A DNA stretch of 64,000 bases from contig SLTJ01000028.1 of NCBI GenBank assembly GCA_004347685.1, positions 62,001 through 126,000 of the forward strand. Direction: 5' to 3'. The notes below the pieces were generated by a model. The model did not search any database, was not told the DNA's origin, and saw only the letters and a program-made list of their open reading frames with translations. Of this stretch, positions 58,937 to 64,000 are shown one piece after another. Each line of letters starts with the position of its first letter. Position 1 is the stretch's first letter. Position numbers and translations under genes: made by a program. Origin of the DNA: Clostridia bacterium. GTDB taxonomy: Bacteria > Bacillota > DSM-521 > Neomoorellales > SLTJ01.

Positions 58937-59611
58937 ATGCCGGGTACGGTCTATCTCTGTGCCACGCCGATCGGCAACCTGCAGGATATCACCCTGAGGG
59001 CCCTGGAGGTGCTCCGGACAGCAGATCTTATTGCCGCCGAGGACACCCGCCGCACCGGGCAATTACTGGCCCGGTACGAAATCTCTACTCCCATGATAAG
59101 CTTTCACCAGCATAACCAGGGCCGGCGGGTGCCGTATTTGCGCCAGGTTTTGGAGGCAGGCAAGACAATTGCCCTGGTTACCGATGCCGGCATGCCCGGA
59201 ATATCCGACCCCGGGGAAGTGCTGGTAGCCGAAGCCATCCGCCTGGAGGCCCGGGTGGTGGCTGTCCCCGGGGCCACCGCGGCCCTAGCCGCCCTGGTCG
59301 TTTCCGGCCTGCCCACCCGGCGTTTTGCCTTTGAAGGGTTCTTGCCCCGCGCCGGGAAGCAGAGGCGCCGGCGTCTGCAGGCCGTCAGCCGGGAGGAGAG
59401 GACCTTGGTCTTTTATGAATCCCCCTATCGTCTGGCCGAAACCCTGGCGGATATGTTTACCATCTTCGGGAACCGTCAGGCGGTGGTAGCCAGGGAATTG
59501 ACCAAGGTACATGAGGAGGTCCGGCGGGGTTCCCTGGAAGAACTAGCCGCTTATTTTGGCGCCACGGAGGCGAAAGGAGAAGTAGTTATCGTGGTAGCAG
59601 GAGCCTCATAG
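58937..59611 (+). CDS. rsmI: 16S rRNA 2'-O-methyltransferase RsmI, lacking the C-terminal domain
   Basis: RsmI methylates C1402 of 16S rRNA. LCATPIGNLQDITLRALEVL, AEDTRRTGQLL and VTDAGMPGISDPGE (SAM site) and FYESPYRLAETL are intact. At 224 residues it is about 60 shorter than B. subtilis YabC (292) or E. coli RsmI (286): the C-terminal helical domain is missing. Its TAG stop is followed immediately by the heptads of element C2, so truncation by the repeat is possible, although the catalytic fold seems complete. Confidence 0.92.
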   Translation: MPGTVYLCATPIGNLQDITLRALEVLRTADLIAAEDTRRTGQLLARYEISTPMISFHQHNQGRRVPYLRQVLEAGKTIALVTDAGMPGISDPGEVLVAEAIRLEARVVAVPGATAALAALVVSGLPTRRFAFEGFLPRAGKQRRRRLQAVSREERTLVFYESPYRLAETLADMFTIFGNRQAVVARELTKVHEEVRRGSLEELAAYFGATEAKGEVVIVVAGAS

Positions 59612-59734
59612 GTGGGAAGTGGGAGGTGGGACACTTGTAGGAACTTGCTACGCAAGTTCCAAATCGCATCCACGCCTCCTGCCCCACCGCCGTTTTCATT
59701 CTCTATTGGTGCCACCAATGGTGGCATGGGGGCC
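59612..59734 (+). repeat. Element C, copy 2 (heptads plus hairpin)
   Basis: GTGGGAA, GTGGGAG and GTGGGAC (59612-59632) follow the rsmI stop. Then comes a perfect hairpin GGAACTTG/CAAGTTCC with loop CTACG (59640-59660), a CGTTTTCAT tract and an inverted repeat ATTGG/CCAAT. Compared with copy 1, three stem pairs differ by compensatory changes (TTG/CAA versus CGG/CCG). Confidence 0.78.
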
Positions 59735-59749
59735 CACTCAGGGCTTATC

Positions 59750-60001
59750 CTACACCGCTTCTGAGACGATTTCGGAGAGACATTCCTGGCAGACGTTCTT
59801 GCCCTTGAAATTGTGCACGTCTTCGGCGTTGCCGCAGAACACACAGGCCGGCTCGTACTTTTTCAGGATGATCTTCTCCTGGTCCACATAAATTTCCATG
59901 GCATCCTTCTCGCCGATGCTGAGGGTGCGGCGTAGTTCAATAGGAATTACCACCCTCCCTAGCTCGTCCACCCGACGGACAATACCGGTTGATTTGATCA
60001 A
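59750..60001 (-). CDS. abrB: AbrB/SpoVT-family transition-state regulator with zinc motif
   Basis: This 83-residue DNA-binding protein has the AbrB swapped-hairpin barrel (MIKSTGIVRRVDELGRVVIP) and a C-terminal CxxC...CxxC (CVFC and CQEC) as in clostridial members. AbrB represses stationary-phase genes during growth. It is divergent from metG and has a clear promoter at 60045-60073. ATG after AGGAGAGGAG. Confidence 0.93.
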   Translation of the reverse strand: MIKSTGIVRRVDELGRVVIPIELRRTLSIGEKDAMEIYVDQEKIILKKYEPACVFCGNAEDVHNFKGKNVCQECLSEIVSEAV

Positions 60002-60044
60002 GACTTCTCCTCTCCTTTAACACAAAGTTCGACATCTAGCTAAA

Positions 60045-60073
60045 TGATACCAGGCATGCCATATTAAGTCAAG
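60045..60073 (-). promoter_or_regulatory. Promoter for abrB
   Basis: On the reverse strand TTGACT (60073-60068) and TATCAT (60050-60045) are 17 bases apart. The -10 is identical to that of rpoB. An isolated forward TTGACA (60092-60097) has no good -10 at the right distance for metG. Confidence 0.75.
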
Positions 60074-60239
60074 ACCTATTTCGCAAGAAGTTGACAAGAA
60101 AATCGTACATGCAACACAACCCGGCATTCAAACGACCTCGACAGCCTTTGAGACCCAAATCAGTACGAGAGGGATTTATCGAGTAATACCAGAATACTGG
60201 CGGCTTACCCAGCCCAGGACTATGCAGGAGGTGTGGCCT

Positions 60240-62258
60240 ATGGCCAGGAGCTTTTACGTCACCACCCCTATTTATTATCCCAGCGACAAGCTGCACATCG
60301 GGCATGCCCTCACTACTACCATGGCCGATACCTTGGCCCGGTTCAAGCGCATGCAGGGCTACGAGGTGAGATTTCTTACCGGCTCTGACGAGCACGGGCA
60401 GAAGATCCAGCGCAAAGCCGCGGCGGCCAACGTCAGTCCCCAGGAATACGTGGACGAGATCGTGGCCTCCTTTCAGCAGTTGTGGCAGCGATTGCACATC
60501 AGCTATGACGATTTCATCCGCACCAGCGAGGGACGGCATATTGCGTGTGTGCAGGAGCTCTTTCGCCGGATCTATGCCCAGGGCGACATCTATAAATCCG
60601 AGTATGCCGGCTGGTACTGTACGCCGTGCGAGACCTTCTGGCCAGAAAGGCAGTTGGTGGAAGGCGCCTGTCCGGACTGCGGCCGGCCGGTGGAGTTATT
60701 GAAGGAGGAGAGCTATTTCTTCCGTCTGTCTAATTACGCTGATGCCCTGCTGGCGCACATCGAATCTCACCCTGATTTTGTCCAGCCGGTCTCCCGCCGC
60801 CACGAGATGATAAACTTCATCAAAGGCGGGCTGGAAGATCTCTGTATCTCCCGCACCAGCTTTGACTGGGGCATTCCGGTGCCCATGGACCCCAGGCATG
60901 TGGTCTATGTTTGGTTCGACGCCCTCACCAATTATATCTCTGCCCTGGGATGGGGCAGTTCAGACGAGAGCCTGTTTCACAAGTTCTGGCCGGAGGCCGT
61001 ACACCTGGTGGGCAAGGATATCGTCCGCTTCCATACGGTCATCTGGCCCATCATGCTGATGGCCGCAGGGGTGCCCCTGCCGAAAAAAGTCTTTGGTCAC
61101 GGCTGGCTTCTGGTGGATGGCGGGAAGATGTCCAAATCCAGGGGCAACGTGGTGGATCCCTTTGTCCTCATCGAGCGCTACGGTGCTGACAGCATCCGCT
61201 ATTTCCTGCTGCGGGAACTGCCTTATGGCGGGGACGGTTATTACAGCGAGGAGGCGCTGCGCCAGCGCTACAATACTGACCTGGCCAATGACCTGGGCAA
61301 TCTGGTCCACCGCTCTTTGACCATGATCGAGCGGTACCGCGAGGGGATGGTGCCGGCGGCTACGGCTCCTGCCGCCCTGGAAAATGATTTGCAGCGGGTC
61401 GCGGCTCAGGCCGTGGCCCAGGTGGAAGAAGAACTGGAGCGGTTTGATATGGGCGCGGCCCTGGCCGCAGCTTGGCGGCTGGTGGACCGGGCTAACAAAT
61501 ATATCGAAGAAACAGCTCCTTGGAACCTGGCCCGGCAAGGGCAGAATGAGCGCCTGGATACTGTCCTGTACCACCTGGCCGAAGGCCTACGGATACTGCG
61601 GGTGGTGCTGGCTCCCTTTATGCCGGGTCTGGTGACCCGGCTGGGCCACCAGCTCGGGTTGCCAAACCCTGGGGCTTTTCCGGCCTGGGAAGAGGCCCAG
61701 ACCTGGGGGGTGCTGTCGCCGGGTACCCATGTGCGGCGCGGAGAACCGCTCTTCCCCCGCTTGACGGATGAAGAAATACCGCCGGAGGAGGGGAGCCTCA
61801 TTGCGACCGGCACCCGGGTAGCCGGGGCTGACCTGGAGCCTTCCGGTGTTCCGGCGGACAGCACCGGCCCGGCGGAGGGGGCCGTGGGGAAGGCAGGCCG
61901 CTCCCAGGCCGAGCAGTCACCAGATACGCCGCCGGCCGAGATCAGCATTGATGAGTTTGCCCGGCTGGACCTGCGGGTGGCCCGGGTGGTGGCTGCGGAA
62001 AGGATTACCGGGGCTGACAAGCTCCTCAAGCTCACCGTGGAACTAGGCGGCCAAGAGCGGACAGTGGTGGCCGGTATTGCCCGGCATTATCAGCCGCAGG
62101 AGCTGGTGGGCAAGCAGGTGGTGGTGGTGGCCAATCTCAAGCCGGCCCGGTTGCGGGGGGTTACTTCCCAGGGGATGGTGCTGGCCGCCGTGGTCGGGGA
62201 TGAACTAACCCTGGTGACCCCAGAAAAGGAAATCGCCAGCGGGGCGAAGGTGCGGTAA
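60240..62258 (+). CDS. metG: Methionyl-tRNA synthetase
   Basis: MetRS (672 residues) has HIGH at 19-22, KMSKS at 296-300, the zinc knuckle (CTPC...CPDC) and a C-terminal tRNA-binding OB domain (about 565-672, DLRVARVVAAERI and LKPARLRGVTSQGM) fused through a Gly/Pro/Ala-rich linker. ATG 60240 is 8 nt after AGGAGG. The order abrB-metG-tatD-yabE matches B. subtilis. No T-box motif was seen in the leader. Confidence 0.96.
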   Translation: MARSFYVTTPIYYPSDKLHIGHALTTTMADTLARFKRMQGYEVRFLTGSDEHGQKIQRKAAAANVSPQEYVDEIVASFQQLWQRLHISYDDFIRTSEGRHIACVQELFRRIYAQGDIYKSEYAGWYCTPCETFWPERQLVEGACPDCGRPVELLKEESYFFRLSNYADALLAHIESHPDFVQPVSRRHEMINFIKGGLEDLCISRTSFDWGIPVPMDPRHVVYVWFDALTNYISALGWGSSDESLFHKFWPEAVHLVGKDIVRFHTVIWPIMLMAAGVPLPKKVFGHGWLLVDGGKMSKSRGNVVDPFVLIERYGADSIRYFLLRELPYGGDGYYSEEALRQRYNTDLANDLGNLVHRSLTMIERYREGMVPAATAPAALENDLQRVAAQAVAQVEEELERFDMGAALAAAWRLVDRANKYIEETAPWNLARQGQNERLDTVLYHLAEGLRILRVVLAPFMPGLVTRLGHQLGLPNPGAFPAWEEAQTWGVLSPGTHVRRGEPLFPRLTDEEIPPEEGSLIATGTRVAGADLEPSGVPADSTGPAEGAVGKAGRSQAEQSPDTPPAEISIDEFARLDLRVARVVAAERITGADKLLKLTVELGGQERTVVAGIARHYQPQELVGKQVVVVANLKPARLRGVTSQGMVLAAVVGDELTLVTPEKEIASGAKVR

Positions 62259-62259
62259 G

Positions 62260-63030
62260 ATGGAACTGATTGACAGCCACGCGCATCTCGACGATAAGCA
62301 GTTTGCCGCGGATCTGGAAGCGGTGCTGGCCCGGGCTGAGGCCGGCGGGGTCAAGGCAATTGTTACCATGGGGGTAAATCTGGCCAGCTCCCGGCAGGCA
62401 GTGGCCCTGGCGTCTCGTTATCCCCAGGTCTATGCGGCCGTGGGGATTCACCCCCACGAAGCCGCGGGGACAGAGGCGGCGGTCTGGGGGGAGCTGCGCC
62501 AACTGGCCCGGTCACCAAAGGTGGTGGCCATCGGGGAAATAGGGCTTGACTACCACTACCACTACCCTGAACCCCAGGTACAGCAACATGTCCTGCGCCA
62601 ACAACTTGATCTGGCCGTTGAAATGGGCTTACCAGTGGTAATTCACGACCGGGAGGCCCATGCGGATATCATGAATATGCTGGCCACCTCCGGGTACCGG
62701 GAACGCGCCGGAGTCGTCCATTGTTTCTCCGGGGATACGGCCATGGCTCGCGAACTGATCAACCTGGGTTTTTGCCTTTCCTTTCCTGGCACCATTACCT
62801 TTTCTCAGGCTGAGCTCACCCGCCGGGTGGCGGCCGGGGTGCCCCTGGAGGCGGTGCTGGTGGAGACGGACTGCCCCTACCTGAGCCCCGTGCCCTACCG
62901 CGGCCGGCGCAACGAACCGGCCCGGGTGCGAGAAGTGGCCGCCTGTCTGGCCGGGCTGCGGTCGCTACCGATGGAAGAAATCGCCGCCATCACCTCGGCC
63001 AATGCCAGGACGTTATTTGGCGTAAATTAA
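62260..63030 (+). CDS. tatD: TatD-family metal-dependent hydrolase
   Basis: This 256-residue TIM-barrel hydrolase (yabD in B. subtilis) has SHAHLDDKQF (metal His pair), GIHPHEA, GEIGLDYH, HDREAHAD, HCFSG and ETDCPYLSP. Members are DNases or exonucleases; the exact role is not settled. ATG one base after the metG stop. Confidence 0.94.
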   Translation: MELIDSHAHLDDKQFAADLEAVLARAEAGGVKAIVTMGVNLASSRQAVALASRYPQVYAAVGIHPHEAAGTEAAVWGELRQLARSPKVVAIGEIGLDYHYHYPEPQVQQHVLRQQLDLAVEMGLPVVIHDREAHADIMNMLATSGYRERAGVVHCFSGDTAMARELINLGFCLSFPGTITFSQAELTRRVAAGVPLEAVLVETDCPYLSPVPYRGRRNEPARVREVAACLAGLRSLPMEEIAAITSANARTLFGVN

Positions 63031-63099
63031 CAATTGAGTGGCTGAAAAACTAGCAGGAGATACCAGGTTGGCGGCGAATATAATATTGAGCGAGAGAAA

Positions 63100-63142
63100 A
63101 GGCGGGTCCCTTAAGACCTGGCCGCATGGGGCCTGAACGCCT
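63100..63142 (+). promoter_or_regulatory. Three-way-junction leader before yabE
   Basis: AGGCG (63100-63104) pairs with CGCCT (63138-63142). Inside, GGTC/GACC (63105-63108 and 63115-63118) and GGCC/GGCC (63120-63123 and 63130-63133), each with a 6-nt loop, form a compact three-stem fold just upstream of the ribosome site (GGAGGGG). It does not match a riboswitch class I can name. Confidence 0.45.
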
Positions 63143-63161
63143 GGGAACTGGAGGGGTTTTT

Positions 63162-64000
63162 TTGTCGCTGAAGGGCAGGAGCCGCTTGCTCTTTATCGTT
63201 CTAGCGGTAGGGGCAGTGGCGGTGCTGGCCTCCTGGTGGCTGGTGGAACAGGCTGGAAAAGAAGTCACCCTCACTGTGGATGACACCCGGGTCGAGGTAA
63301 AGACCTACAGCCGCACGATAGAGGACCTGCTGGTGGAGCAAGGGGTGGAGGTAGGGGCTCTAGACCTGGTGGCTCCGGCAAGAACCACGCCCTTGGCTGA
63401 CGGGATGGCAGTAAAGGTAGTGCATGCCTTTCCGGTCCGCCTCCTGGCCGACGGCCGGGAGTGGACGGTCAGGACCCTACCTGACAGCGTGGCCGGCCTC
63501 CTGGGCCGGGAGCAGGTGAAACTGGCCCCTCTGGACCGGGTGGACCCGGACCCAGGGGCCCAGGTGGAGCCGGGGATGGAGATTAAAGTAACCCGGGTAA
63601 CCCAGGAGCGGCTGCAGGTGGAAGAGGAGATACCTTTAACGGTGCGGCGGGAGGAAGATCCCACCCTGGAACGAGGCCTGCAGGTGGTGCGGCAGTCCGG
63701 GAAGCCGGGGCTGCGGCAGAAAATAATCGAGGTCACATACGAGGATGGGAAAGAAGTTTCCCGGCAGGTGATTGCGGACGAAGTGGTCCGGCCGGCCCGG
63801 GAGAAGGTGGTTGCGGTAGGGACCATGCGGCTGGCGGCCCGTGGGGGAGAGAATCTCCGCTTCAGTCGCGCCCTGGTGGTGACGGCCACGGCCTACAGCG
63901 GCGGCGGGGTAACGGCCACTGGGGTGGTGCCGCAAAGGGGTACGGTGGCTGTTGATCCCAAGGTAGTCCCCATGGGACAACGGGTTTATGTGGAAGGCTA
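63162..64000 (+). CDS. yabE: YabE-like wall protein with G5 and 3D domains (partial)
   Basis: This gene runs off the window. TTG 63162 follows GGAGGGG. The first 279 residues contain an N-terminal membrane segment (about 9-27), two DUF348 repeats (LTVDDTRVEVKTYSRTIEDLL and a second), a G5 domain (about 150-215) and the start of a 3D domain (ATAYSGGGVTATGVVP, with VAVDPKVVPMGQRVYV). Such proteins are secreted, Rpf/Sps-like peptidoglycan-remodelling enzymes; the catalytic Asp triad lies partly beyond the window. Confidence 0.9.
   Translation, partial: MSLKGRSRLLFIVLAVGAVAVLASWWLVEQAGKEVTLTVDDTRVEVKTYSRTIEDLLVEQGVEVGALDLVAPARTTPLADGMAVKVVHAFPVRLLADGREWTVRTLPDSVAGLLGREQVKLAPLDRVDPDPGAQVEPGMEIKVTRVTQERLQVEEEIPLTVRREEDPTLERGLQVVRQSGKPGLRQKIIEVTYEDGKEVSRQVIADEVVRPAREKVVAVGTMRLAARGGENLRFSRALVVTATAYSGGGVTATGVVPQRGTVAVDPKVVPMGQRVYVEG

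Noticed and set aside
59551-59844. Reverse frame across element C2 resembling the upstream part of the frame at 40235-40663 (both contain an RS[RK]FLQ[AV]SHLP-like stretch)
   Set aside because: The similarity comes from the shared repeat, not a gene: there is no ribosome site, the frame runs into abrB and rsmI, and the two differ outside the repeat.
60002-60239. T-box or S-box leader upstream of metG
   Set aside because: The conserved T-box core sequence and terminator/antiterminator pair are not visible, and only about 165 nt are available beyond the abrB promoter.
63085-63161. Known cyclic-di-AMP (ydaO-type) riboswitch before yabE
   Set aside because: The leader is too short and lacks the motifs I know for that class; kept only as an unnamed three-way junction.

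Overview
The window is a GC-rich chromosomal segment from an anaerobic, endospore-forming Firmicute, most likely a Clostridia lineage near Moorella/Desulfotomaculum/Pelotomaculum. Four things point there. The information-processing genes follow Firmicute order. Sporulation genes are present (cwlD, spoIIID, bofA, a pdaB-like deacetylase, abrB/spoVT-type). Two complete ferredoxin-dependent 2-oxoacid oxidoreductases are encoded. EF-Tu carries a Cys-rich insertion I associate with this group. The species cannot be fixed from sequence alone, and no insertion sequence, prophage or CRISPR array was seen.

Layout. (1) 1-991: tail of a cut gene and a YgiT-zinc-finger/HTH antitoxin-like gene where rplL is usual, then a strong sigma-A promoter and a hairpin leader for rpoB. 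(2) 992-28703: rpoB-rpoC-L7Ae-rpsL-rpsG-fusA-tuf, then the S10, spc and alpha ribosomal operons with secY, adk, map, a KOW protein, infA and rpoA. (3) 28713-32050: ecfA1-ecfA2-ecfT and truA. (4) 32038-37147: a reverse-strand GalT-like gene, cwlD, ogt, and the AmmeMemoRadiSam pair. (5) 37417-43364: spoIIID-mbl, a Wzz-like protein, a small reverse gene, a stalk-domain exported protein, an LCP ligase and a TagA/WecG glycosyltransferase, together a cell-envelope block. (6) 43470-47475: promoter, tRNA-Ser(GGA), SRP RNA, dnaX-ybaB-recR-yaaL-bofA, closed by a terminator. (7) 47576-53603: two four-subunit 2-oxoacid:ferredoxin oxidoreductases. (8) 53747-64000: pdaB-like, yaaO, tmk, holB, ricT, yabA, rsmI, abrB (reverse), metG, tatD and the start of yabE. 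Blocks 6 and 8 are collinear with the dnaX-yabE region of Bacillus subtilis, with block 7 and the deacetylase inserted and yaaQ, yaaR, yabB and yazA missing.

The main unexplained structure is non-coding. Three copies of a ~127-138 bp element (A), with covarying terminal stems and all in the sense orientation, sit in gaps of the ribosomal operons. A 68-bp element (B) occurs twice there, once 4 bp from an A copy. Elsewhere, arrays with an exact 7-nt period begin at or a few bases after stop codons. Two of them lead into a longer element (C) whose hairpin is conserved by compensatory changes. These look like genome-specific repeat families or transcribed structured RNAs and are the best candidates for something undescribed. 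Secondary oddities: a tuf gene of aberrant codon use, a CwlD with Gln at an expected zinc ligand, an RsmI lacking its C-terminal domain where a repeat begins, and a three-way-junction leader before yabE.
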